DNA of 64,000 nt from Archangium lansingense (GTDB taxonomy: Bacteria > Myxococcota > Myxococcia > Myxococcales > Myxococcaceae): NCBI RefSeq assembly GCF_026626635.1, contig NZ_JAPNKA010000001.1:2232001-2296000 (forward strand). The letters run 5' to 3'. The notes beneath the pieces are model-generated. The model was not told the origin of the DNA and did not search any database. It was given only the letters and a program-made list of their open reading frames with translations. Below, piece after piece: positions 28,158 to 36,930 of the stretch. The translations under genes were made by a program, and so were the position numbers. Each line of letters starts with the position of its first letter. Position 1 is the first letter of the stretch.

Positions 28158-28177
28158 ACTCATTGACGTCAATGAGT
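28158..28177. promoter_or_regulatory. 20-bp perfect palindrome (operator-like), left site
   Basis: ACTCATTGACGTCAATGAGT is a perfect palindrome. Its centre is 53 bp from that of a near-identical palindrome to the right, about five helical turns, with an AT-rich stretch between. Confidence 0.75.
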
Positions 28178-28211
28178 AATAATTCTTTATCACACATATT
28201 TGATATTCTTG

Positions 28212-28229
28212 CTCGTTGACGTCAACGAG
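28212..28229. promoter_or_regulatory. 18-bp perfect palindrome (operator-like), right site
   Basis: CTCGTTGACGTCAACGAG differs from the left site by one symmetric base pair per arm. Both share the core TTGACGTCAA. The pair lies 116 bp upstream of the Ser/Thr kinase start. Confidence 0.75.
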
Positions 28230-28345
28230 TGGCCCGTACGAGCACGGGTGTCCCCCGGCCGCGGCTCTTGGCGTCCAGGGCCCGCGAGCGCGCCCACCGG
28301 TTGTCAGCGGTCATGTTAGGCTTTCCCACTCCGGAGGTAGCGCGC

Positions 28346-30400
28346 ATGAGCGAGGCCATGGAGGGGCAGATTGCGGCGGAGCGGCGGTGGGTGGCGAAGT
28401 GGCCGCGTTGGGCGGAGCGGGAGTGGGAGGACGCGGGGCCGCCCGCGTCTGGAACGGTGGTGGACGGCTACCGGCTGGAGCGGCGGTTGGGGGAGGGCGG
28501 ACAGGGCACGGTGTACCGGGCGCGCCGGGGCGGGAGGCTGTATGCCGTCAAGTTCCTGCCGCTGGACTCGCCGGATTGGGCCTGGCGGGAGTTGGAGGTG
28601 CGGCTGCGACTGCGGCGCGTGGGCAGCCTGGCGGTGGAGAGCCACGGGTTGTGGCCGCACAAGGCCCCGCGTTTCCTCTACCTCGTCACGCCCTACGTGC
28701 ACGGGCGCCCGCTGTACGCCTGGGCCCGGGAGAAGAATCCCACCGCGCGGAAGGGGGCCTGGGTGGTGAGGTGGTTGGCGCGGCAACTCGCGCAGGTGCA
28801 TGCGGCCGGCGTGGTGCACCGGGACATCAAGGGCAGCAACGTGCTGGTGGGCAAGAAGGACGGGCGGCCGGTGCTGGTGGACTTCGGGGTGGGCACGTAC
28901 GTGGGCGCGCCCGAAATCACCAGCCCGCTGGGGCTGCCGGGCACTCGGCACTACCGCAGCCCCGAGGCGCTGCGCTTCCGGCGCGAGAGGGCGGGTGAGC
29001 ACTCCCCGGCGAGGGCCTCGGATGACCTGTGGGCCCTGGGCGTTGTCCTCTACTGGCTGCTCACGGGCGGCTATCCCTTCGACACCGAGGATGTGGACGA
29101 AGGGGCGCTGGCGGACCTCATCCTGAAGCACGAGCCCGAGCCCCCGCACGTGCTCAATCCGCGAGTGCCCCGGGCGCTGAGCGAGCTGTGCCTGCGCATG
29201 CTGGAGAAGTCGCCCGAGGCGCGCTTCGTGGATGCAGAGGCGTTGGGTGCGGCGCTGGAGGCGGTGCTGGCGGAGGCGGACGCTGCCTGGGACGTGCCGC
29301 TGTGCGAGCAATGGGGCCCGGACGATGCCACCACGCCCCAGGAGACGTGGCTGGGCTGGGGAGACGTGAGGGACAAGGCGCGGCGGCTGCTGGCGTACGC
29401 GCGGCGGTACCCCCGGCGTGGCCGGCCCGAGCCCCTGGCGGAGGCCTCCACGCTCGCGCGCTCCCCGGAAGACACGCCGCCCGGCGCGAGCCGTGCTCCC
29501 CAGGGAGAGGGGCCGCCATCGCCGCGACCACGGCTCGTGTCCTGGCACGCGCTGGCCTGGGGCGGTGCCGCGTTGGCGTTGGGACTGGTGGGGTTGCTCT
29601 TCCTGCTGCGTTCCCCGTCCGGTCCCGCGCCCGAGCAGTCCGCCCCCACTTCCGAGGTGACGTCCGCATCCACCATTCAACGGGTAACGGAATCCGGCCA
29701 GGAAGTGGCGAGAGTCGCGAAGCCGCCGGAAGGTGACGCAGGCGCAGCGCCCCGGAAGGCGCCAACCCCTGCGCCCGTCGCGGTTGCGACGCCCCGGAAG
29801 GACGGCACGCGCGTGAAGACTCCCAAGCAGGCTTCCACCCCCCGGCAGCAGACGCAGCGGGACACACAGGGCTCGCTGCTCGACGCCGCTGGAAAGACAT
29901 GCGTCCTGGTCTGGGCCGCGGGTCAGCTCGCCTGCGCCAGCCCCGAGCCCCAGCTGCGCCCCGTCGCCACCACCTCCGCGCGCCTGCCTCCGCCCGCGGA
30001 GTGCCCCACCGGCTCCGTGGAGACGATGAGGGAAGTGGTGGGGGTGAAGAACTTCGGTGGGAGAGGCGGCGCCGAATTCCTCATCGACGGAGAGCTACTC
30101 AGCCGTCAATACATCACCGTGCGCCCGGGTCAGATGGTCACGCTCAGCATGTATGAGGCGTTTGGGAAGTTGCCAGAAGACACCGTGTACTCCGGGCAGC
30201 TCCTCTTCGGGGAGGGGCGCGTCTACGGGCGCTTCACCCAGGCGCGCACCCCCGACGGGCTGACGTACTCCGTCTGCTTCGACCTCGACGATGCTGCGAC
30301 AGACGGCGAGCGCGGTGTGTGGATGGAACCCGGAAGCCGGCAGGACGCCGCGATCATCTACTCCTCGGTGAAGCTCAGGTCAGTGGAGCGCTTCAAGTAG
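28346..30400 (+). CDS. Transmembrane Ser/Thr protein kinase
   Basis: 684 residues from ATG 28346, with GGAGGT 7 nt upstream. The kinase domain (about 41-320) is complete: Gly loop GEGGQGTVY, K69, catalytic D160 (VVHRDIKGSN) and D179 (VDFG). One membrane helix follows near 400-420 (WGGAALALGLVGLLFLL). Next comes a Pro/Ala/Thr-rich linker and an extracytoplasmic C-terminal domain of unknown type that ends in FTQARTPDG...YSVCFDL. A TAGGCT box at 28317-28322 may be the -10. It stands next to a DUF2381 gene, a recurrent myxobacterial pairing. Confidence 0.92.
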   Translation: MSEAMEGQIAAERRWVAKWPRWAEREWEDAGPPASGTVVDGYRLERRLGEGGQGTVYRARRGGRLYAVKFLPLDSPDWAWRELEVRLRLRRVGSLAVESHGLWPHKAPRFLYLVTPYVHGRPLYAWAREKNPTARKGAWVVRWLARQLAQVHAAGVVHRDIKGSNVLVGKKDGRPVLVDFGVGTYVGAPEITSPLGLPGTRHYRSPEALRFRRERAGEHSPARASDDLWALGVVLYWLLTGGYPFDTEDVDEGALADLILKHEPEPPHVLNPRVPRALSELCLRMLEKSPEARFVDAEALGAALEAVLAEADAAWDVPLCEQWGPDDATTPQETWLGWGDVRDKARRLLAYARRYPRRGRPEPLAEASTLARSPEDTPPGASRAPQGEGPPSPRPRLVSWHALAWGGAALALGLVGLLFLLRSPSGPAPEQSAPTSEVTSASTIQRVTESGQEVARVAKPPEGDAGAAPRKAPTPAPVAVATPRKDGTRVKTPKQASTPRQQTQRDTQGSLLDAAGKTCVLVWAAGQLACASPEPQLRPVATTSARLPPPAECPTGSVETMREVVGVKNFGGRGGAEFLIDGELLSRQYITVRPGQMVTLSMYEAFGKLPEDTVYSGQLLFGEGRVYGRFTQARTPDGLTYSVCFDLDDAATDGERGVWMEPGSRQDAAIIYSSVKLRSVERFK

Positions 30401-30485
30401 AGACAGCGGGCGGAGCGGGAGCGGAAGAAGGGGGGATCCAACGTGGGAGGTTCTTGGTAATATCTCCACTTCGGAGGTCGCTCCC

Positions 30486-31418
30486 ATGCCCACCTGGTTT
30501 CCCACCGCCGCCCTGTTGCTCCTCCTTCAATCGAGCGCACTCGGCCAGCCCGTCACCACTCCCTGGGACATGTCGGGCGCGCCCCGCTTCACGGTGACGG
30601 CGGACACGGCGGGTGAGGCACGGGAAGTGCCCATCAGCCCGAATCGTACCCTCTCATTCGTCTTCGACACGCCCGTCCAAGGCGAGGGCGCCGTGGTGGA
30701 GGAGCGTGAGCGTTTCCGTCAGGTTGAGTTGTCGAAGGACGGGCTCATGCTCATGCTGCTGCCCTCGGACGAGCTGAAGCCGGGCAAGCGGTTGAGGCTG
30801 ACGGTGCGCTTCGCGGATGGGGCAACGCCCAAGAGCCTGGACTTCACGCTGGTGGTGTCCGCGCGAGCCGAGCCGCAGGTGGAGGTCTACCGGGAGCTGC
30901 GCCCGTGCGACTCGTACCGGCAGCAGGCCGAGGAGGCGGAGGCGAGAGCCCGGCAGTACCAGACGCAGCTTGCACGGGAGCGCGCGGAGCGTGATGCGCC
31001 CCGGGGGGTTATTGGCCTGCTGGCCTTGAATCAGATGAACGAGAAGGGCATCCGCTCCAAGCGCATCACCAAGGACGTCACCCTCCGCCCTGGAGAAGCC
31101 TTCACCGTGAAAGAGGCGGTGAGCTACCTCGCCACGAGTGGAGAGAAAGATGATTCGGTGACGAGGCTGGCGGTGGAGCTGAAGCTTCTGAACCGGGGCA
31201 CCCAGCCCTGGACTCCCACGCACGCGCAACTCGTGGGTGAGGGCGGGCGATGGGATTTGGAGGTGTGGCCGCCGCAGCCCATCGCTCCGGGCGAACGGGG
31301 TCGCGTGCTGACGGAGGTGGAGCGGCCTGGAAACGCGGCTCCCGGCCGCTACCTGCTCAAGCTCTGGGACGCGAGCACGACCCGGACGGTCACCCTCTCG
31401 GGGGTGACTTTTCCGTAG
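30486..31418 (+). CDS. DUF2381 family protein (myxobacterial TIGR02268 type)
   Basis: 310 residues with a signal peptide (1-20, ending near ALG-QP). There is a beta-rich N-terminal half, a coiled-coil stretch rich in Glu, Arg and Gln (YRQQAEEAEARARQYQTQL), and a C-terminal beta domain. The pattern fits the myxobacterial paralogous family DUF2381, whose function is unknown and whose members often lie beside Ser/Thr kinases. The leader (cttcggaggtcgctcccATG) resembles that of the upstream kinase gene. Confidence 0.82.
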   Translation: MPTWFPTAALLLLLQSSALGQPVTTPWDMSGAPRFTVTADTAGEAREVPISPNRTLSFVFDTPVQGEGAVVEERERFRQVELSKDGLMLMLLPSDELKPGKRLRLTVRFADGATPKSLDFTLVVSARAEPQVEVYRELRPCDSYRQQAEEAEARARQYQTQLARERAERDAPRGVIGLLALNQMNEKGIRSKRITKDVTLRPGEAFTVKEAVSYLATSGEKDDSVTRLAVELKLLNRGTQPWTPTHAQLVGEGGRWDLEVWPPQPIAPGERGRVLTEVERPGNAAPGRYLLKLWDASTTRTVTLSGVTFP

Positions 31419-31482
31419 GGCAAGACGCAACAGGTCTTCAAGCGCGTGCTAACCTCGGCGGGTCTCTTCGCTGGAGCCGCCC

Positions 31483-31740
31483 ATGTCCTCGTTGCCTGTT
31501 CCCACCCAACGCCTCCGCCAGCTCGCGCTGTGGCTGCGCGCCACCCGGGTCAAAGCGGGACTCACCCAGCATCAGGTGGCCCAGGCGGCGGAACTCTACA
31601 CGGAGGTGTACGGCCGGATTGAGCGCGCGGGGATGATTCCCACCGTGCCGACGCTCCAGAAGATATGTCTGATATTGAAGCTGGATTACCAGTCCCTGGT
31701 GGACAGGGTGATGCGCGGGGAGGAACCGCCGGAGGATTGA
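31483..31740 (+). CDS. XRE-family HTH transcriptional regulator
   Basis: 85 residues, nearly all a helix-turn-helix of the XRE/Cro type: LRATRVKAGLTQHQVAQAAELYTEVYGRIERAGMIPTVPTLQKI. There is no second domain. It starts 64 bp after the DUF2381 gene in the same direction. It could bind one of the palindromes at 28158 and 28212, but nothing shown proves this. Confidence 0.88.
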   Translation: MSSLPVPTQRLRQLALWLRATRVKAGLTQHQVAQAAELYTEVYGRIERAGMIPTVPTLQKICLILKLDYQSLVDRVMRGEEPPED

Positions 31741-31825
31741 AGCCAGACCCAATGGGTTGCTCAAGACAAAGGAGCGTCAGTGGGGAGGCGTAGGGTTTCC
31801 GGGCAGCACGAGCCCCGGAGGCCCT

Positions 31826-32257
31826 ATGAGGCGTTCTTGTTTCATTCCCGGCATTGTTGCGCTGCTGTGCCTGACGGCGTGCATGTCCTTCGTGGGCGGG
31901 CGGTGGGGTATCTCGCCCTCCCAGTTCCAGTTCCGGTCCATCGTTCCGCTGCGGGAGCCTGGGCCCGGTGGATGGAAGAGCGCCCGGGTGACGATCCAAC
32001 TGTTACATGTGACGCCGGAGGGAATTGAAAGGAACGTGACGTGTCACATCGAAGTACAGGTACCGGAGTTCAATAAGTACGGTATCGTGCTGGATGAGAT
32101 TGCGCAGTTGGAGGCTGCGGTTGCGGCGGACATCGCGGCGGAGTGGGTGTTGAAAACGGGAGGGTTCACAGCGACGATGTGCAACAACTTCGAAACGGAA
32201 ATGGACAGCCTGCTGAGGAAAAGAATTGACGGCGCTCGCGTCATCAAAGCCATGTAA
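31826..32257 (+). CDS. Small lipoprotein of unknown function in lower-GC DNA
   Basis: 143 residues from ATG 31826, with GGAGG 6 nt upstream. A lipoprotein signal peptide ends at lipobox L16-T17-A18-C19. The mature part has two further Cys (NVTCHIEV, ATMCNNF) and no domain I recognise. The second half (about 32000-32260) has visibly lower GC than its surroundings, which hints at recent acquisition. It lies 54 bp before the next unknown gene; the pair has the look of an effector with a partner, but that is speculative. Confidence 0.75.
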   Translation: MRRSCFIPGIVALLCLTACMSFVGGRWGISPSQFQFRSIVPLREPGPGGWKSARVTIQLLHVTPEGIERNVTCHIEVQVPEFNKYGIVLDEIAQLEAAVAADIAAEWVLKTGGFTATMCNNFETEMDSLLRKRIDGARVIKAM

Positions 32258-32311
32258 TTCACCGTCCCGCATGGAAGCCAAGGCACAAGGCCGCCCTCGC
32301 AAGAGATCGAT

Positions 32312-32905
32312 ATGACCCCCACGGGCCCATTCCCTACCAGGTTGCTCGAAGTGGTTCACCAGCACTACCCGGCCAATCTCTGGACGAGCGAGGAGGGCTA
32401 TGTCGAGTCGGAGCAGTACCAGCGCTTGTTGAAGGCGCGCCGGGAAGCCCTGGAGAACTCCGGGCAATGGAAGCGTCTGCTGTCCAGGCTTCGGGAGGCG
32501 CTGCCGGAATGCAGTGTCGAAGACTGGAGTGTGCTGTTCTCCGATGACAACTGCTGGCGTGTCCGGGTTTACCTGCCCGAGGTCCTGCAACACGAGGGAG
32601 GCATCAAGGAACACCGGGCCGTCGTGGTCCTCGTCAGCATCCTGGCGCCCGTGTACGTGTGCTACAGCTCCTTTCGCAGGTACAGCGGACCCCACTTATG
32701 GGGAACGCCAGGGCTCTTCTACGAGGACGTACCGGAGACGAAGCCCTACGCGGACAAGGTGGAGGCGCTGGTGCGCTCGGAGTTGGACGTGCGGCCCCTG
32801 CCTCATGAAACGCTCTTCATGCCGGTTCCTGACATCCAGTGCCGCCACACCCGTCTCGGCGAGGCCCGGCTCATCGACTGTCTCTTCACCGACGACCGCT
32901 GGTAG
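32312..32905 (+). CDS. Conserved-looking hypothetical protein (possible partner of the lipoprotein)
   Basis: 197 residues with no signal peptide or membrane helix. It is Trp/Tyr/Glu-rich with alternating helical and strand segments (SVLFSDDNCWRVRVYLPEV, AVVVLVSILAPVYVCYSSFRRY). I recognise no family. Size, composition and position after a secreted lipoprotein recall immunity or chaperone partners in myxobacterial toxin pairs, but there is no direct evidence. It is convergent with the DUF2378 gene, 8 bp apart. Confidence 0.7.
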   Translation: MTPTGPFPTRLLEVVHQHYPANLWTSEEGYVESEQYQRLLKARREALENSGQWKRLLSRLREALPECSVEDWSVLFSDDNCWRVRVYLPEVLQHEGGIKEHRAVVVLVSILAPVYVCYSSFRRYSGPHLWGTPGLFYEDVPETKPYADKVEALVRSELDVRPLPHETLFMPVPDIQCRHTRLGEARLIDCLFTDDRW

Positions 32906-32913
32906 GGGCGCCT

Positions 32914-33531
32914 CTACTCCCAGGAGAGCTCGTACTCGTTGACGTGGGGCCCCGCCTGCCACGAGCGCACCTTGGCCCCTTTCACCCTCGCGGCCTCGAA
33001 CGTCGCCAGGAAGCCACCCTCCACATACGGGCGGGGACTGAAGTCGCGCTTGACGGTGAGAATCCCGCTCCAGGGCCCCGTTGGCCTCACGCTGACCTCC
33101 ACGCCACTCACCCCCACCAGGATGGCCCACGGCAGTCTGTTGAGCAGCCGGTAGGGATCTCCCTGCACCAGCACCAGCAGCGTCCTGCCCGCCGCCGACA
33201 CCAGGAAGTTCGTCGCCGACTGTTGTCCCAGGTAGCGCAGCGCCCTCTCGAAGCCCTCCCGGCCACCGCTGTGCAGCCGCGCCGCGGCGTAGAGCAGCTC
33301 GAGGTACTTGCCCGGCGGATAGCTGAAGTAGTCGAGGAACGTCTTCTCTCCGGTCACCGCCAGGCACTGCTGGACCGCGGTCTCGCCGTCCGACTGCCGC
33401 ATCACCTCCAGCACCGCGTTGAAGAGCATCCCGCGCACGGCGGCCTTCTCCGGGAGCGAGGCCAGGAGCCCGCGCAACTCCTCCTCGGAGCCGGGTGGCG
33501 GCGAGTGGCGAGCGGCGGTCGGGTCCTTCAT
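32914..33531 (-). CDS. DUF2378 family protein (myxobacterial TIGR02265 type)
   Basis: 205 residues from ATG 33531. The family pattern begins KAAVRGMLFNAVLEVM and continues with FLDYFSYPPGKYLELLYAAA and a C-terminal beta region (GVEVSVRPTGPWSGILTV). DUF2378 is a myxobacterial paralogous family with no known role. The 199-bp region to the divergent RluA gene shows no clear promoter. Confidence 0.85.
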   Translation of the reverse strand: MKDPTAARHSPPPGSEEELRGLLASLPEKAAVRGMLFNAVLEVMRQSDGETAVQQCLAVTGEKTFLDYFSYPPGKYLELLYAAARLHSGGREGFERALRYLGQQSATNFLVSAAGRTLLVLVQGDPYRLLNRLPWAILVGVSGVEVSVRPTGPWSGILTVKRDFSPRPYVEGGFLATFEAARVKGAKVRSWQAGPHVNEYELSWE

Positions 33532-33730
33532 GTGCTTCTCTGCTCCTGTCACAGCGGGGGGGCTGGGGTGATTCCACGTACACCCCTGGCAGGGCAAGGG
33601 GAGGTTCGTGCGAAACCCCGTGTACCCGTCCCGCTGCCAGAAGGGCAGAGGGCTTCGAAGCTCTCTCCGTGAAGGGTAACGGACCCTGGGAGAAAGCGGC
33701 CTTACCTCTGTGTTAAGCCGGCACTGCCGC

Positions 33731-34729
33731 ATGAGAGAGCAGAGCGAGGACACTCCCACTCCGTCTGACGGAGCCCCCGAGGGTTACGTCGACATCCCGT
33801 TCGTCGTCGAGCCGAACTATGCCGGCTGGCGGTTCGACCGCTACCTTTCTGAAAAGCTCCGCCGTCTGACGCGCGAACGTCTCCACGGCATCATCCAGCG
33901 GGGAGTCCTCTGCGAGGGGCGTCGGCTCAAGCCCTCCACGCCCGTCTACCCGGGCCTCTCCTTCCGCATCCGCCGTCCCGTCAGCGCGGAGCCCGAGACG
34001 CCCACCACGCTGCCCACCATCTTCCAGGATGATTGGCTGCTCGTGCTCGACAAGCCCGCGGGGCTCCCCATCCACCCCACGGCCCGCTACCACAAGGGCA
34101 CGCTCGTCACCCTGCTGCGCGAGCGCTTCGGCGAGGCCTTCGCCGAGCCCGCCCACCGGCTGGACCGTGAGACGAGTGGCCTCGTCGTCTGCGGGCGCAC
34201 CACCGAGGCCTGCCGTGTCCTCGGCCGCCTCTTTGTCTCCCGCGATGTCCACAAGGAGTACCTCGCTGTGTGCGAAGGCCACCCGCCCGAGGACCTCTTC
34301 CACGTGGATGCCCCCATCGCCGAGGGCACCGAGCTCATCCGCATCGCCGTGCGCGTCGACGCCGTGGAGGGCAAGGAGAGCCGGACCCGCTTCGAGGTGC
34401 TCGAGCGCTTCACCCGCGGTGGCGAGCCTTTCGCCCTGCTGCGCTGCTACCCGGAGACGGGGCGCCAGCATCAGATTCGCATCCACCTGCGCGAGGCCGG
34501 CTTCCCCCTGGTGGGCGACAAGATGTACGGCCCGGACCCCGGCTACTTCGACCGCTTCAGCAAGCGCTGCCTGGAGCCCGAGGCCTGGGAGCGCCTGCGC
34601 CTGCCGCGCCACGCCCTCCACGCCGCGCGCATCTCCTTCCCGCACCCGGGCACTGGGACGGTCGTGAGCTTCGACTCGCAACTGCCTGAGGATCTCCAGG
34701 ACTTCATTGCCGGACGGACTGTCACATGA
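33731..34729 (+). CDS. RluA-family pseudouridine synthase
   Basis: 332 residues from ATG 33731. An S4-like RNA-binding domain (about 22-85) is followed by the catalytic domain, with nucleophile D145 in AHRLDRETSG and the later motifs ETGRQHQIRIHL and PLVGDKMYG. It isomerises uridines in rRNA or tRNA; the exact site cannot be read from sequence. The stop overlaps the next gene's ATG by 4 bases, tying an RNA modifier to a sensor kinase, which looks incidental. Confidence 0.93.
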   Translation: MREQSEDTPTPSDGAPEGYVDIPFVVEPNYAGWRFDRYLSEKLRRLTRERLHGIIQRGVLCEGRRLKPSTPVYPGLSFRIRRPVSAEPETPTTLPTIFQDDWLLVLDKPAGLPIHPTARYHKGTLVTLLRERFGEAFAEPAHRLDRETSGLVVCGRTTEACRVLGRLFVSRDVHKEYLAVCEGHPPEDLFHVDAPIAEGTELIRIAVRVDAVEGKESRTRFEVLERFTRGGEPFALLRCYPETGRQHQIRIHLREAGFPLVGDKMYGPDPGYFDRFSKRCLEPEAWERLRLPRHALHAARISFPHPGTGTVVSFDSQLPEDLQDFIAGRTVT

Positions 34730-36930
34730 GCGAAGTCCAGGGGCCTCCAGCTGATGTCAGCACGAGGGACGGGGTACCTCCCGAGGCCCTCCTGGATGTG
34801 CTCTCTGACGGCGTGACGGTCTTCGACGCAGACGGTCGCTTCACGTACCTCAACACCATGGCGGAGGGGGTGCTCGGGTTCCCGCGTGAGAAGCTGCTCG
34901 GCCGCGCAGTGGGGGAGATCTTCCCCGACTTCCGGGAGACTCCCCTCGGCGCAGCCGCCCAGCGGGCCTTGAGCGAGCGCGTTTCCATGACCATCGAGGC
35001 GTTCTACGCCCCCCAGGAGGCCTGGCTCGAGGCGCGCATGGTGCCGCGCGGGAGCCACCTCGTGGTGTTCCTCCGCGACGTGACGGTGCGCCGCCAGGCG
35101 GAGGAGGCCAAGGCGCGGAGCGCCGCCCGGCTCTCGTTGTTGCAGGAGATGACGGCGAGGCTGTCCGCGGCGGTCTCTACCGAGGAGGTGGGGGCGGTCC
35201 TCGTGCGCGGCGCCGTGGCGGCCACGGGCGCGGAGCTCGGCTGGGTGGGCCTGCTGGAGCCGGATGGCAGGGGGTTGCGGATGGTGGCCAGCGAGGGCGT
35301 TCCTCCCGAGCTGCGGCGCCAGTACGAGCATCTCCCGCTGGATGCCGCGCTGCCCCTCGCCCGGGTCTGCCTCACCGGTGAGCCTGAGTGGCTGGGCTCA
35401 CTTGCGGACTTCGAGGAGCGCTACCCGCACCTGGTGGAGTTCGTGCGGGTTTCCCCCAGTCATGCGGGCGCCTATGTGCCCATGCGTGCCAAGGACACGT
35501 CCCTGGGCGCCATCACGCTCGCCTTCGCCCGGTCCCGCACCTTCAGTGAGGAGGACCGGGGTTTCATCATGGTGCTGGCCCACCACGGCGCGCTCGCGTT
35601 CGACCGGGCCCGGCTCTTTGACCGCGAACACGCCGCGCGCGCCGAGGCCGAGTCCGATGTGTCGGATCAGGTGCGTGCACGCCGCGAGCTGGAGGCCGTG
35701 GCCTGGCGGCAGCGCTTCCTCTCCGAGGCCAGCTCCCTGCTGGCCGGCTCGCTCGACTACACCACCACGATGGAGAGTGTGGCGCGGCTGGTGGTGCCCG
35801 AGCTCGCGGACTGGTGCGCGGTGGACATGCTCACCGCGGAGGGCCGCGTGGAGAACGTCGCCCTGGCGCATGTGGACCCCTCCAGGCTGGAGGCGGCACG
35901 GGAGGTCATCCGCCGCACTCCCATTGATGTGTCCGCCAAAACAGGAGCGGGCAAGGTGCTGCGCACGGGCCAGTCGGAGTGGGTCCCGGACGTCACCGAC
36001 GCGCTGTTCTCCACCGTGGCCCGGGGTCCCGCGGTGCTGCCGATGCTGCGAAGTCTCGGGGTCTGCTCCTATCTGTGCGTGCCGCTGGTGGCACGCGGCC
36101 GGGTGCTCGGCTGTCTCTCCTTGCTGCAGACCGGGAGTAGCCGGCACTACTCCGAGGCGGACCTGCGGCTGGCCGAGGAGCTGGCGCACCGGGCCGCCCT
36201 CAGCGTGGACAACGCGCGGCTGTACCGCGAGGCCCAGGAGGCCGTCCGCCTGCGCGACGAGTTTCTCTCCATCGCCAGCCATGAGCTGAAGACGCCGCTC
36301 ACCTCGCTGCGGCTGCAGCTCTCCCTGCTCGCACGGCTCATGAGCCCGGACTCGCTGGAGCAGGTCAGCGGCAAGCTGGGAGGGGCGCATCGCCAGGTGG
36401 ACCGGCTCGCCAGCCTCGTCACCACGCTGCTGGACGTGAGCCGTATCGCCACCGGCCGCATCAGCCTGGAGCTGTCCGAGGTGGACATCTCCTTCGCCGT
36501 GCATGAGGCACTGGAGCGGCTGCGCGAGGTGTTTACCCAGGCCGGCTGTGCCGTGACGTTCCAGTCCCGGGGGCCGATGGTGGGTTGGTGGGACGCGCTT
36601 CGGTTGGATCAGGTCATCGTCAACCTGCTCACCAACGCGGCCAAGTACGGGCAGGGCCGGCCCGTCATCGTCACCGTGGAAGGAGACCGCGACAGCGCCC
36701 GGCTCACCGTGCGAGACGAGGGCATTGGCATCGCTGCTGAGGATTTGCCCCGCCTCTTTGGGCGCTTCGAGCGCGCGGTGAGCGTCCGGCACTACGGCGG
36801 CCTGGGCCTGGGGCTCTACATCAGCCGGCAGATTGTCGAGGCGCTCGGAGGACGCGTGAGCGTGGACAGTTGCCCGGGCGAGGGCTCCACCTTCACGGTG
36901 GAGTTGCCACGCGAGGGGCCGCGCCGCTGA
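34726..36930 (+). CDS. PAS-GAF-GAF sensor histidine kinase
   Basis: 734 residues, soluble. PAS occupies about 18-115 (DGVTVFDADGRFTYLNTMAEGVLG), GAF1 about 140-300 and GAF2 about 325-500. HisKA has H519 (FLSIASHELKTPLT), and the HATPase has N box VIVNLLTNAAKYG, G1 DEGIGI and G2 GGLGLGLYISRQI. It senses a cytoplasmic or light/redox-type signal; the ligand is unknown and no response regulator is adjacent. The last 38 bp overlap the convergent giant pseudokinase gene. Confidence 0.94.
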   Translation: MSEVQGPPADVSTRDGVPPEALLDVLSDGVTVFDADGRFTYLNTMAEGVLGFPREKLLGRAVGEIFPDFRETPLGAAAQRALSERVSMTIEAFYAPQEAWLEARMVPRGSHLVVFLRDVTVRRQAEEAKARSAARLSLLQEMTARLSAAVSTEEVGAVLVRGAVAATGAELGWVGLLEPDGRGLRMVASEGVPPELRRQYEHLPLDAALPLARVCLTGEPEWLGSLADFEERYPHLVEFVRVSPSHAGAYVPMRAKDTSLGAITLAFARSRTFSEEDRGFIMVLAHHGALAFDRARLFDREHAARAEAESDVSDQVRARRELEAVAWRQRFLSEASSLLAGSLDYTTTMESVARLVVPELADWCAVDMLTAEGRVENVALAHVDPSRLEAAREVIRRTPIDVSAKTGAGKVLRTGQSEWVPDVTDALFSTVARGPAVLPMLRSLGVCSYLCVPLVARGRVLGCLSLLQTGSSRHYSEADLRLAEELAHRAALSVDNARLYREAQEAVRLRDEFLSIASHELKTPLTSLRLQLSLLARLMSPDSLEQVSGKLGGAHRQVDRLASLVTTLLDVSRIATGRISLELSEVDISFAVHEALERLREVFTQAGCAVTFQSRGPMVGWWDALRLDQVIVNLLTNAAKYGQGRPVIVTVEGDRDSARLTVRDEGIGIAAEDLPRLFGRFERAVSVRHYGGLGLGLYISRQIVEALGGRVSVDSCPGEGSTFTVELPREGPRR

